Shown one piece after another: positions 15,545-24,162 of a stretch of DNA of 64,000 bases. The notes under the pieces are model-generated. The model was not told the DNA's origin, did no database searches, and was given only the letters and a program-made list of their open reading frames with translations. A program made the position numbers and the translations under genes. The DNA comes from Actinomadura macra NBRC 14102 (lineage in GTDB: Bacteria > Actinomycetota > Actinomycetes > Streptosporangiales > Streptosporangiaceae). The first letter of the stretch is position 1, and the number at the start of each line of letters is the position of its first letter. The stretch is from assembly GCF_001552215.1 (NCBI RefSeq), contig NZ_BCQT01000001.1, positions 1-64,000 on the forward strand, written 5' to 3'.

Positions 15545-16334
15545 GCCGTCCAAGAGCCCCCCGAAGTCTGTCACCGCCAGGGCACTCGCCGTGCTGGCGG
15601 CGTTCGACGTCGAGCATCCACTGCTCACGCTCAGCCAGCTCGCCCGGCGCTCGGGACTGCCAGTGGCCACCGTGTACCGGCTCGCCGGCGAGTTGGAGGA
15701 CGGCGGCTTCCTCGACCGAAACAGCTCCGGCCGGTACGGGCTCGGCGTACGGCTGTGGGAGATGGGCGTGCTCACGCCCATCCACGGCCGGCTGCGCGAG
15801 ACGGCCCTGCCCTTCCTGCTCAACCTCCAATACGACTGCCGGGAGACCGTGCAGCTCGCCGTCTGCGACGGCGCGGCCGCCATCTACATCGAGAAGCTCA
15901 CCTCCGAGATGTCCGTCCCCGTGGAGAGCCGCATCGGCGCCCGGATCCCCCTCCACGCGACCGGCATCGGCAAGGCGCTGCTGGCGTTCAGGCCCGAGGC
16001 CTTCACGGAGGTGATCCTGGCCATGCCCCTGAAGCGGTTCTCACCGGAGACCATCACGGACCGCCGGGTGCTGACCCGCCAGCTCGCGCAAATCAGGCAG
16101 CAGGGTTACGCCCAGAGCCACCAGGAGTACCGCCTGGGCTCCACCTCCATCGCCGCGCCAGTCCTGGTCGGCGGGACCGTCAAGGCCGCCATCGGCATCA
16201 TCAGCTACTCGCTGCGCGAGGATCTGGACCAGTTCGCGCCCGCCTTGCTGCACGCCGCGAAGGGCCTGGCCAAGCGGCTGGCGGAGACAGAGGGCACTGC
16301 CTACCCGAGCCTGAGCGGCCTGGACCAAGAGTGA
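15534..16334 (+). CDS. IclR-family transcriptional regulator 2, 266 aa
   Basis: Canonical IclR protein. The winged HTH spans residues ~10-70 (LTLSQLARRSGLPVATVYRL), the effector domain contains VESRIGARIPLHATGIGKALLA and ends with SIAAPVLVGGTVKAAIGI. The ATG at 15534 lies inside the 3' end of the first regulator (11-bp overlap), so the pair is cotranslated. IclR regulators commonly control aromatic, acetate and ketone catabolism, and this fits the neighbouring carboxylation operon. It converges on the orphan binding-protein gene. Confidence 0.9.
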   Translation: MSSEPSKSPPKSVTARALAVLAAFDVEHPLLTLSQLARRSGLPVATVYRLAGELEDGGFLDRNSSGRYGLGVRLWEMGVLTPIHGRLRETALPFLLNLQYDCRETVQLAVCDGAAAIYIEKLTSEMSVPVESRIGARIPLHATGIGKALLAFRPEAFTEVILAMPLKRFSPETITDRRVLTRQLAQIRQQGYAQSHQEYRLGSTSIAAPVLVGGTVKAAIGIISYSLREDLDQFAPALLHAAKGLAKRLAETEGTAYPSLSGLDQE

Positions 16335-16409
16335 CCGCCGCCCGGACGCCCGGACGCCCGACAACGATCGCGAAGCACCTGGTGGCGGACTACGGTGATC
16401 GCCGCCTTC

Positions 16410-17591
16410 TCAGGTGTTGGGCAGCTTGACCCATTCCGGCGTCAACACCGTCCAGTCTCCCTTCCCGTCCGGCTTGACGAACTTGGCGGAGAGGTTGGAG
16501 GCGTGGCTGTTCCCGGTCCCGAACGTGAACGGCATCCCGGTCATGGTCGAGTCCAGTGGCTTGAGGTTCTTCACGGCCCTGGTGACGCTCTCGCGGGTGA
16601 TGTCGCCCTTGATCGAGCGCAGCACCGTGACCAGGTGCTGGGCGGCGAGGTAGCCGCCCTGCGCGAAGGCGCTGAGCGGCACGCCGTGGCGTGTCATGGT
16701 GTCCCGCCAGTCCCTATTGGCGGCCGACCGGGTGTCGCTGTAGGGCTCGAACTCCGACAGCGCCACGACGTTTCTGCCCGCCGAGCCCAGCGCCTTCGCG
16801 GCCTCCGCGGTGTAGATGGGGGCGAGGAACAGCCACCTGATGTTGGTGATGTTCTGGGCCTGCGCGGCCTTGAACCAGCCGATGGACATCGGTTCCAGGC
16901 CGCTGAACAGCACGGCCTGGCAGCCGGCGCCGCGGGCCCGCAGGACGTAGGGGGTGTAGTCGGTGGTGGACGTCGTCAGGCTCATGTCGTTGACGACGAG
17001 CCGCTTGCCGGTGATTGTGGACCAGCGGTCCACTCCGTCGCGGAAGCCGGTTGCCATCCCTGCGGCGGCGATCGTGAAGAACGCGCAGATCTTGGTGTAC
17101 TTCAGCTTCTCGGAGGCGTAGTAGAGGGTCACGGTCGAGCCGAAGAACGGGCCGGTGTTGACCGGCGAGATGCTCGCCGAGGTGAAGCAGCCGGCGTCCA
17201 CGCCGATGCCCCGTACGTCGGTGATGTTGCTGCGCTGGTAGAACGGTCCATTGACCTGGCAGTCGACGAGGCTGGCGCCGCCCGCGAGGGCCACGGCCTT
17301 CTTGCTCTGGATGATGTCGCGGGCGGCGAGCGTGGCGGCGGCCAGGTCGCCCTTGTCGTCGGCCGTGGTGTAGACGATCTTTCGGCCGTTGATGCCGCCT
17401 TTGGCGTTGACCTCGTCGAAGACGGCACGGGCGGCCTGGGGGGCTTCGGAGAAGGTGACAGGACCGCTGAGGGTCGACACCGCTCCAATGTTGATCGGAC
17501 CGGAGCCGGAGTCGGACCCGAGGCTGTCGTCGGCGCACGCCGTCATGGGAAGGACCAGAGCGACGACAGCGAGAATGCGTGTGATTCGCAT
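16410..17591 (-). CDS. Branched-chain amino acid-type ABC substrate-binding lipoprotein, 393 aa
   Basis: Extracytoplasmic solute-binding protein (periplasmic-binding-protein type 1, LivJ/Peripla_BP_6). The N-terminal hydrophobic segment ends in a lipobox with Cys19 (PMTAC), followed by a Ser/Asp/Gly linker and INIGAVSTLSGPVTF, typical of the family. It continues through a two-lobe domain with GGINGRKI. No Liv permease or ATPase lies nearby, so it is an orphan that must borrow a transporter or act as a sensor. This class often binds carboxylates, aromatic acids or ketone-related compounds. A link with the carboxylation operon is possible but unproven. Confidence 0.88.
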   Translation of the reverse strand: MRITRILAVVALVLPMTACADDSLGSDSGSGPINIGAVSTLSGPVTFSEAPQAARAVFDEVNAKGGINGRKIVYTTADDKGDLAAATLAARDIIQSKKAVALAGGASLVDCQVNGPFYQRSNITDVRGIGVDAGCFTSASISPVNTGPFFGSTVTLYYASEKLKYTKICAFFTIAAAGMATGFRDGVDRWSTITGKRLVVNDMSLTTSTTDYTPYVLRARGAGCQAVLFSGLEPMSIGWFKAAQAQNITNIRWLFLAPIYTAEAAKALGSAGRNVVALSEFEPYSDTRSAANRDWRDTMTRHGVPLSAFAQGGYLAAQHLVTVLRSIKGDITRESVTRAVKNLKPLDSTMTGMPFTFGTGNSHASNLSAKFVKPDGKGDWTVLTPEWVKLPNT

Positions 17592-17746
17592 GTCAGAGAC
17601 CTTCGGTGCTGGAGGCGATCCCGCGTCGAAAACGGTCACAGCGATGAGAGCGTTCGGGAGGCCATGGGGGGCGGTTCGGCGAGGGTAGCACCTGGCACAG
17701 TGACATCGGAGGCTATTCGAGGTTCGAGCTTGCTTTTCTATTCCCC

Positions 17747-18152
17747 TCAGCCAGCGAAGCGCCCCCGATCGTCCCTGGCATCGGCGCCGCGGTGACAGCC
17801 GGGGCGGAGCTGCTCGGGTTCGTCGTCGCCGCGGCCGGAGGGGAGAAGGTCGAAGACGTTCCACAGGGGTGACAGGAGGTCCATGCCCCGGTTGGCGCCG
17901 TCCGGGAACTCGGCGCATTGCAGGTAAGTGTGGTGCACCTGCCGTCCGTCGCGGGTGAAGACGCTGAAGCAGGGGGAACTGCCCGCCGCGCGAACCCTCG
18001 GTGCCGAGGTCGGTCGTGAAGGCCGTCCCGTACGCCGAGACCAGCCGCAGCCCCTCCCAGCCGCGCTGCCGACCCCACGCGCGAAGCTTCTCGATGGGCG
18101 CCTTGGCGATGATGGTTGTTTCCCGGACGCGCTGGGCAGCCACTTCACTCAC
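17747..18152 (-). pseudogene. DUF899 (thioredoxin-like) gene, truncated and frameshifted
   Basis: Two frames carry successive parts of a DUF899 protein. One, from about 18152, has PIEKLRAWGRQRGWEGLRLVSAYG; the other, from about 17990 down to 17747, has SVFTRDGRQVHHTYLQCAEF and GMDLLSPLWNVFDLLP. DUF899 proteins are ~230-260 aa; here the N-terminal third (thioredoxin-like start) is absent and the frame changes near 17985. A single-base sequencing error could explain the shift but not the missing N-terminus. Genes of this family encode dithiol-disulfide-type proteins often beside SigJ/ECF genes. Confidence 0.75.
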
Positions 18153-18412
18153 GCAGCCTGGCCGACCAGGTCAGGAACCTAGGCATCCCCGGAGCCGCAG
18201 GTCGCGCTGCCGCGCTGCGCCAACTCGTTCTTCAGCACCCGCACCCGTCATCGCCCGAGCACTGTAGGTCATCTTCAGGCCGCGCTGCACGTAGCTCACC
18301 TTCCAGGCCCGCATCGGCCTGGGCACCGGGCCTGTGTCAACGTCGGGCGAATGTGAGGAAGCGCTGGCGAAGGAAGTTCGTCGAAGAACAGTTCTCTGTA
18401 CGTACTGTCCCG

Positions 18413-18730
18413 TCAGGCTTGGGGGTCGGTGGTGGTCTCGACCGGCGTGGAGTCGAAGTGCCGAAGCTCGGGTTCCCGTGCGAAGAACTTCTCCACCACC
18501 TCGGCGAACGCCGGTGCCTGGGGGCTGATCGGGAAACGCTCGACGTGGTGGGCGAGCGATTCCCAGCCGATCCGCAACAGGTAGGCGCCGGACCTTTCGA
18601 CGTCGCGGAACAGCTCCACAGAGTGGCACCCGTCCGCGGCCGCGAGGATCGACCGGCCGGACAGCAGCTCGCGTTCGAACCGGTGCTCTTGGCCTGCTTT
18701 GATCCACAGGTAGGCGTGCTCGTAGATCAT
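18413..18730 (-). CDS. ABM-domain (antibiotic biosynthesis monooxygenase-like) protein, 105 aa
   Basis: Small dimeric alpha+beta ferredoxin-like protein. It starts MIYEHAYLWIKAGQE and contains the family-type segments GCHSVELFRDVE and YLLRIGWESLAHHVERFP. The length is right for single ABM-domain proteins, which include quinol monooxygenases, heme-degrading enzymes and many of unknown function. It lies 39 bp downstream of the MFS transporter gene on the same strand, at the 3' end of the pentose/polyol module. Its substrate there is unknown. Confidence 0.8.
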   Translation of the reverse strand: MIYEHAYLWIKAGQEHRFERELLSGRSILAAADGCHSVELFRDVERSGAYLLRIGWESLAHHVERFPISPQAPAFAEVVEKFFAREPELRHFDSTPVETTTDPQA

Positions 18731-18769
18731 GGTTCCCCTTCACGTCGAGAGTTGTCGTCGGGAGCGATG

Positions 18770-20005
18770 TCAACGCGCGCTGCGGACCTTGCTCACGACC
18801 AAGATGCCGCTGAGCGCGCACAGCGCGGTGAACATGTAGAGCGCGGTGTAGTTCTGCCCGCTGCCGATCGCCAGCAGCAGCGGTGCGAAGGCGGGGCCGA
18901 TGGACTGCGGGAGGACGTTGGCGATGTTGATGACACCCAGGTCCTTGGCGGTGTCGTCCGGGGCGGGCAGCACCGAGGCGCACAGGGCCACGTCCACGGA
19001 GAAGTACAGCCCGGTGGCCAGTCCCTGCACGGCCTGGGCCACGATCACCCTGGTCAGGCTGTCCGCGGTGGCCAGCAGGACCATGCCGACGGCCATGACC
19101 ACCGCGGCGGCTACGACGAACGGCTTGCGCCGTCCCACTCGGTCCGAGAGGCGACCGCACAACGAGGACGTCAGCGAGCTGGTGCTGTACTCGACGAGCA
19201 TGAGCAGCGCCAGCACGCCGGCCAGCGCGTGCGGGCTGATGCCGATCCGGTCTCCGAGGTAGAAGGCCAGGTAGGACACCGGCGTGAACAGGGCCAGGAA
19301 CAGGACGAATCGGGTCAGCCACATCCACCCGAACGTCGGGTGCTCGCGCGGGTCGGTCCAGAACGTGTCCCGAAACGCCTTCGCGGTCAGCGGGGGCAAC
19401 CGCTTCGCCACTCGGCGGTCGGGCAGTGTGACGGCGAAGATCAGTACCAGGACGGTCGCGGCGAGGCACGGCACCAGGAACCGGATCACCGCGTCGCCGA
19501 ACAGCGCCGCCGACGCCGCTCCCAGCGGCACCGCGATGAGCTGGCTGAAGCCCACCGCACCTGACACGGTTCCCCTGCGGTCGGCGGGCACCTGGTCCGG
19601 GACCGTGGCGCTCAGCGCCGACAGCGTGGCGTTGAAGGACATCTGCGCCAGGCACCAGCCGATCGCGATGGCGGGCACGGCGGGGGCGAGCGCGATGAGC
19701 ATCAGCCCCGCCGAGCCGCCCAGCACCCCGCCGACCAGCCACGGCCGACGGCGACCGAACCGCGATGTCGTCCGGTCGGAGAGCCTGCCGAACAACGGGT
19801 TGGCGACCACCGCCACCAACGCGCCCAGGGCGACGATCAGCGCGAGGCTGCGCTCCTTGCCCGCAGGATCGACCTCGGCGACGCGGAGGGGCACGGTGAC
19901 CAGCGCCGAGGCCAGCAAGGCGGTGTAGAGCCCCAGGTAGGCCAAGGAGATGCGGAAGGTGAAACCGCGTGGCATCGTGGCGGGAACGGTCGACGTCGTC
20001 ATCAC
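18770..20005 (-). CDS. MFS transporter, 411 aa
   Basis: Integral membrane transporter with about 12 hydrophobic segments. The cytoplasmic loop after TM2 has GRLSDRTTSRFGRRRPW and the corresponding loop in the second half has GRLSDRVGRRKP, the duplicated MFS loop motif. It resembles glycoside/sugar-type carriers. GTG start at 20005 directly followed by ATG at 20002. It is cotranscribed with transaldolase 30 bp upstream, suggesting that it imports the sugar or polyol handled by the module. Confidence 0.9.
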   Translation of the reverse strand: MMTTSTVPATMPRGFTFRISLAYLGLYTALLASALVTVPLRVAEVDPAGKERSLALIVALGALVAVVANPLFGRLSDRTTSRFGRRRPWLVGGVLGGSAGLMLIALAPAVPAIAIGWCLAQMSFNATLSALSATVPDQVPADRRGTVSGAVGFSQLIAVPLGAASAALFGDAVIRFLVPCLAATVLVLIFAVTLPDRRVAKRLPPLTAKAFRDTFWTDPREHPTFGWMWLTRFVLFLALFTPVSYLAFYLGDRIGISPHALAGVLALLMLVEYSTSSLTSSLCGRLSDRVGRRKPFVVAAAVVMAVGMVLLATADSLTRVIVAQAVQGLATGLYFSVDVALCASVLPAPDDTAKDLGVINIANVLPQSIGPAFAPLLLAIGSGQNYTALYMFTALCALSGILVVSKVRSAR

Positions 20006-20035
20006 CGTGCCTCCTCTGCAGGACGTGCGGTCAGC

Positions 20036-21157
20036 TCAGGAGGCGACCGGCGCGCGAAGGTCTGCCAGCCGCTTCGCCACCACGTCGAGGAGGTCCGCCC
20101 AGGACTCCTCGAACTTGGCCACGCCCTGCTCCTCCAGCAGTTGGACGACCTCGTCGTAGTCGATTCCGTGGGTGGTGAGAGCGTCGAGGTCCGCTCGTGC
20201 TTCGGCGTAGCGACCGCGCACCTGGTCGCCGCCGACGGCCCCGTGGTGCGCCACCGCCTCCAGCGTGGCCTCCGGGATCGTGTTGACCGTGCCCGGCGCC
20301 ACCAGGCCGTCGACGTAGCAGGTGTCCGGGTAAGCCGGGTCCTTCGTGCTGGTCGAGGTCCACAGTGGTCGTTGCGGGCGAGCGCCATCCGCGGCGAGGG
20401 AGTCCCATCGAGGACCGGTGAAGAACTCCTCGTAGATCTGGTAGGCCAGTCTGGCGTTCGCCATGCCCGCCCGGCCGGCCAGCGCCGCCGCCGCCGGACC
20501 CCGCGCACGCAACCGCCGGTCCACCTCGGTGTCCACCCGTGATACGAAGAACGAGCCCACGGACTCGATGGCGGACAGGTCCGCACCGGACCGGCGCGCC
20601 GACTCCAGCCCGGACAGGTAGGCGTCCAGCACCGCCCGGTAGCGGTCCAGCGAGAAGATCAGCGTCACGTTCACGCTCACCCCACCGCCGATCACCGCGC
20701 TGATCGCGGGCAGGCCCGCGATCGTCGCCGGGATCTTGACCATCAGGTTGGGCCGGTCGACCAACCACCACAGATGCCTCGCCTCGGCGATGGTCGCCGC
20801 GGTGTGGTGGGCCAGCCTCGGGTCCACCTCGATGGAGATCCGGCCATCGCGGCCACCGGTGTTCTCGTGCACCGGGCGCAGCACGTCCGCCGCCTCGCGC
20901 ACGTCGGCGGTGGTGAGCATGCGGACCGCCTCGTCCGGGTCCACGCCGCGATCGGCGAGCTCCCGCAACTGCTCGTCGTAGGCGCCGGCCGCGCCCGCGA
21001 TGGCGTTGCGGAAGATGGTCGGGTTGGTGGTCACGCCGACCACCCGCTCCGACGCCACCAGCCGCGACAGACCACCACCGGTCAGCCGCTCGCGGCTCAG
21101 GTCGTCCAGCCAGATCGACACGCCTTCGGCGGCCAACCGCTTGAGCACATCGGACAT
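20036..21157 (-). CDS. tal: Transaldolase, 373 aa
   Basis: Non-oxidative pentose phosphate enzyme moving a dihydroxyacetone unit between ketose and aldose phosphates. The N-terminus [12 protein letters not shown] with [11 protein letters not shown], the Schiff-base lysine motif LMVKIPAT, and [12 protein letters not shown] are characteristic of the long actinobacterial transaldolase. Length is normal. It lies in a cluster with ribulose-phosphate 3-epimerase, a mycofactocin-type SDR and a HAD phosphatase, so it is likely a pathway-specific copy rather than the housekeeping one, which usually sits beside transketolase and glucose-6-phosphate dehydrogenase. Confidence 0.93.
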   Translation of the reverse strand: MSDVLKRLAAEGVSIWLDDLSRERLTGGGLSRLVASERVVGVTTNPTIFRNAIAGAAGAYDEQLRELADRGVDPDEAVRMLTTADVREAADVLRPVHENTGGRDGRISIEVDPRLAHHTAATIAEARHLWWLVDRPNLMVKIPATIAGLPAISAVIGGGVSVNVTLIFSLDRYRAVLDAYLSGLESARRSGADLSAIESVGSFFVSRVDTEVDRRLRARGPAAAALAGRAGMANARLAYQIYEEFFTGPRWDSLAADGARPQRPLWTSTSTKDPAYPDTCYVDGLVAPGTVNTIPEATLEAVAHHGAVGGDQVRGRYAEARADLDALTTHGIDYDEVVQLLEEQGVAKFEESWADLLDVVAKRLADLRAPVAS

Positions 21158-21179
21158 CGCTTCCCCCTCTCGGCTCCGG

Positions 21180-22013
21180 TCACGCCTTGACGGCGGCGCC
21201 GGCGTCGACCGGCACCGTCGCCCCGGTGATGAACCGCGACTCGTCCGAGGCCAGCCACAGCACCGCGCTGGACACGTCCGCGGAGTCCACCCAGGGCACC
21301 GGGATGGCGTTGAGCTTGGCGGCTTCCGCGGCGAACTGCTCGCGCGTCGGGTTCTCCACGTCCGGCAACAACAACCGGCGCCCGGTCTCGTTCTGCACCA
21401 TGTCGGTGTCGACGTTGCCGGGATGCACGCTGTTGACCCGGATGTGGTGCGGCGCGAGCTCGTTGGCCAGGGACCGCATCAGGCCGACCAGACCGTGCTT
21501 GGACGCCGCGTAGTGCGACATGTTCGGCCGCCCCAGCAGACCCGCCACGGAGTTGGTGAAGATGATCGAGCCACCTCGGCCGGCCTCGATCATGTGCGGC
21601 ACGACCGCCACGACGGTCAACCACGCCCCGGTGAGGTTCACGTCGATCATGTCCCGCCACTGCCGCTCGGACAGTTCCCAGGACAGGCCCAGCGACCCGA
21701 TGCCGGCGTTGACCAGCACCACGTCGATGTGGCCGAACGACTCCAGCGCGGCCTCGACGGCGGCCTTCAACTGGGGCAGCAGGCGCACGTCCGCAGAACG
21801 GGCCACCATCTCGCCGCCCTGGGCCTCGACCAGTCGCCTGGTCTCCTGGAGGTCCTCCGAGGTGGCCAGGGTGTAGTGCGTGGTCCCCACCTCCTCGCAG
21901 ATGTCCACTCCGACGATCTTCGCGCCCTCGGCGGACAGCCGCACGGCGTGCGAGCGGCCCTGCCCGCGCGCGGCTCCGGTGATGAAGACGACCTTGCCGT
22001 CCATCCGTCCCAT
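21180..22013 (-). CDS. Mycofactocin-type SDR oxidoreductase, 277 aa
   Basis: NAD-dependent alcohol dehydrogenase of the short-chain family. The Rossmann motif reads [21 protein letters not shown], which is diagnostic of the mycofactocin-coupled subgroup that holds its nicotinamide cofactor tightly and passes electrons to mycofactocin. The catalytic YAASK motif, a Ser in TNSVAG, and the NAG motif are present. The ATG at 22013 gives MGRMDGKVV. Placed between epimerase and transaldolase genes, it may oxidise a polyol or sugar alcohol to a ketose feeding the pentose phosphate steps. Confidence 0.9.
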   Translation of the reverse strand: MGRMDGKVVFITGAARGQGRSHAVRLSAEGAKIVGVDICEEVGTTHYTLATSEDLQETRRLVEAQGGEMVARSADVRLLPQLKAAVEAALESFGHIDVVLVNAGIGSLGLSWELSERQWRDMIDVNLTGAWLTVVAVVPHMIEAGRGGSIIFTNSVAGLLGRPNMSHYAASKHGLVGLMRSLANELAPHHIRVNSVHPGNVDTDMVQNETGRRLLLPDVENPTREQFAAEAAKLNAIPVPWVDSADVSSAVLWLASDESRFITGATVPVDAGAAVKA

Positions 22014-22054
22014 CTGAATCCCTTCGTCGCTCGTCCTGGTGCGGTCCCGACCGG

Positions 22055-22750
22055 TCAGCACCGGCCTGTCACCGATCTGGTCGCCTCGGCCCGTGCCCGC
22101 AGGTCCCGCACGACCGCAGCGGGGTCCTCGCCCTGGAACACCGCCGACCCGGCGACGAACACGTCCGCGCCGGCCTCCGCGCACCGCTCGATCGTCTCGG
22201 CGTTGATCCCGCCGTCGACCTGCAACCACAGCGGCACCTCCCGCCCGAACGCGCGGTTGCGGTCGATCGCCCGCCGGGCCCGCTCGATCTTGGGCAGGAC
22301 CGCGTCCAGGAAGCGCTGCCCCCCGAACCCCGGTTCGATGGTCATGACGAGCAACGTGTCGACCTCCGCGAGCAGGTCCTCGTACGGCTCGACCGGCGTG
22401 GCCGGGTTGAGGGCGAGCCCGGCTCGTCCGCCCGCCGCCCGAATGGCCCGCAGCGTGCGGACGGGCGCCTTGACCGCTTCCGCGTGGATGGTGACGTTGT
22501 GCGCGCCGACCTCGGCAAAACGCGGGGCCCACCGGTCGGGGTCGGCGATGCCCAGGTGGCAGTCGAGGGGCAAGCGAACGTTCTTGACCAGCGACTCCAC
22601 CACCGGCAGGCCCACGGTGAGGTTGGGCACGAAGTTGTTGTCCATCACGTCGACGTGGAGCAGGTCCGCGTCGTCGGCGATGAGCGCGGCCTCCTCCGCT
22701 AACCGCGAGAAATCCGCGGCCAGGATGCTAGGCGAGATGCTGACCGTCAC
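22055..22750 (-). CDS. rpe: Ribulose-phosphate 3-epimerase, 231 aa
   Basis: Interconverts ribulose 5-phosphate and xylulose 5-phosphate. TIM barrel with SPSILAADF at the N-terminus, the metal-binding [16 protein letters not shown], the second histidine in [16 protein letters not shown] and the catalytic Asp in LQVDGGIN. The usual HLMI is HLGI here, a mild deviation near the active site. GTG start; its first 23 bp overlap the end of the upstream HAD gene, so expression is coupled. It fits a C5 sugar-phosphate pathway with the neighbouring transaldolase. Confidence 0.92.
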   Translation of the reverse strand: MTVSISPSILAADFSRLAEEAALIADDADLLHVDVMDNNFVPNLTVGLPVVESLVKNVRLPLDCHLGIADPDRWAPRFAEVGAHNVTIHAEAVKAPVRTLRAIRAAGGRAGLALNPATPVEPYEDLLAEVDTLLVMTIEPGFGGQRFLDAVLPKIERARRAIDRNRAFGREVPLWLQVDGGINAETIERCAEAGADVFVAGSAVFQGEDPAAVVRDLRARAEATRSVTGRC

Positions 22751-23405
22751 GGGCCACCTCCATCAGTCGCACCAGCGCACCGTCCTCGACCAACTCGAAC
22801 GGGATCGCGCCGACGTTGTCGTAAACCGCGCGCGCCGCGGACAGCGACGCGTCGTCGTGCCGGAAACGGATGCCGATCGACGTGCACCCAGCCGCGTTGG
22901 CGGCCTCGATGCCGATCGGCGAGTCGTCCACCGCGACGGTCTCCGCCGGCGCGTGGCCGAGGCGTCGCGCGGCCAGCAGAAACCCCTCGGGCGCGGGCTT
23001 GGGCAACCGCACGTCGTCCGCGCTCACCAGGACCCGCGGCAAGGGGAGTTCGGCCGCCCGCAGGCGGGCCACCGCGACCTCGGCGTCGTTGGACGTCACG
23101 ATCGCCCACTGGTCCGGTCCGAGCGACTCCAGCAGTTCCCGCGCCCCCGGCAACGCCACGGTCTGCCCCGTGTAGCCGCGTTCCTCGATGCGGACCCGCT
23201 CCGCGTGCTCGGCGATCTCGTGTTCGGTCAGGTGCGGCAGTAGTGCCCGTACGATGTCCGCGCGCTTGCGGCCGTAATGATGTGCCAGGTCGAACGATTC
23301 GCCCACACCGACCGATAGCGCCCAGTCCGACCAGCACTGGTCCGCGTCCAGGTATGAATCGACAAGTGTGCCGTCCAGGTCGAGCAGGACAGCGCTGTAG
23401 AACAT
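22728..23405 (-). CDS. HAD-superfamily sugar-phosphate phosphatase/mutase-like, 225 aa
   Basis: HAD subfamily IA hydrolase: motif [12 protein letters not shown], a helical cap, motif [10 protein letters not shown], lysine in [10 protein letters not shown], and motif [19 protein letters not shown]. It looks like phosphoglycolate phosphatase/beta-phosphoglucomutase relatives that act on small sugar phosphates. The ATG at 23405 is preferred (GAGGAG at 9 nt); an in-frame TTG at 23411 is the alternative. First gene of the pentose/polyol operon and overlapping the epimerase. It may dephosphorylate a dead-end sugar phosphate. Confidence 0.88.
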   Translation of the reverse strand: MFYSAVLLDLDGTLVDSYLDADQCWSDWALSVGVGESFDLAHHYGRKRADIVRALLPHLTEHEIAEHAERVRIEERGYTGQTVALPGARELLESLGPDQWAIVTSNDAEVAVARLRAAELPLPRVLVSADDVRLPKPAPEGFLLAARRLGHAPAETVAVDDSPIGIEAANAAGCTSIGIRFRHDDASLSAARAVYDNVGAIPFELVEDGALVRLMEVARDGQHLA

Positions 23406-23591
23406 GCTCAAAAGCTCCTCCTCAGCTTCTTCGGGTTGTTTTTCGTCCGCAGGTTGCGGTGTTCTGTCGCTGATTCCCAGCCCGGTCGTCCGGGCTCGGC
23501 GGCGGCGACGAGTGCGGTGGCCACCGGCCCCCGACCCGGGGTGTTCATCGGTCCGAGGGGCCGGCTTCCGAGTGTTCAGCGGAGGCGGCCC

Positions 23592-23791
23592 CTATTTCTC
23601 CTGGGTCCAACCCGGGCGTTCCGCGACCCCGAGGGCGGCGCCCAGCCGCGCCATGCGCAACGCAGGGCGGTAGTCGGCGGTTTGGCGGGGACGCACTGGT
23701 ACAGGCACGGCATCCCACCCACCAGGTCAGACCATGTGGCGAAGCGGTCCCCGGCCTCGCGATCCTCACCGCGGAACATCGAGGTGATCAT
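23592..23791 (-). pseudogene. Regulator remnant (AraC-type N-terminus), frameshifted
   Basis: From 23791 the peptide MITSMFRGEDREAGDRFATW resembles the first residues of AraC/XylS regulators of actinomycetes (usual pattern FRTEDLPPADRF-xxW). After about 30 codons the coding signature moves to another frame, ending at a TAG near 23592 with an Arg/Ala-rich tail finishing PGWTQEK. No AraC DNA-binding domain remains. It lies directly upstream of the pentose/polyol operon, so it may be the lost regulator of that operon. Confidence 0.45.
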
Positions 23792-24162
23792 GCGAGCCCA
23801 CCCCTTCCACCACGGCAACCGGCAGCAGGTCCGGCCGCAGCCGCCCGGCCCGTGCACCACGCGTTGAACTCGTTGAGGATGTCGCCGTCGCCGGGTGGCA
23901 GTCTGCGGCTCATGGCCAGGTCTCCAGTTCGGTGGGGGAGGTCAGCGGGTGGTCCTCGTGAAGCGTCCCCTTGCTTACGATCTGTAGTCACTCAATTGCA
24001 GCAGGTTAGGGACGGGAGGAGTATCGAGGAAAACCCGTACATCAGAGCGCGGCCCAGCCACGGTGAGATGTTGTGGAGTCCGGGTGGAGGGGGGCCGTCG
24101 GACGCGGGGAGCCGGACAGACCGCCCTCAGCCGCGCGTGGAGCTCCGGCCCCAGCTCCATGA
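23792..24162. other. Intergenic region, nothing recognised
   Basis: About 370 bp between the regulator remnant and the phosphotriesterase-like gene. Short open frames exist but show no family resemblance, consistent codon bias or ribosome-binding site. It probably contains decayed sequence between two independently acquired modules. Confidence 0.5.

Noticed and set aside
20036..23405. Sulfoquinovose (sulfo-transaldolase) pathway
   Set aside because: No sulfoquinovosidase, isomerase or sulfolactaldehyde dehydrogenase is present, and the transaldolase is of the long actinobacterial housekeeping type.
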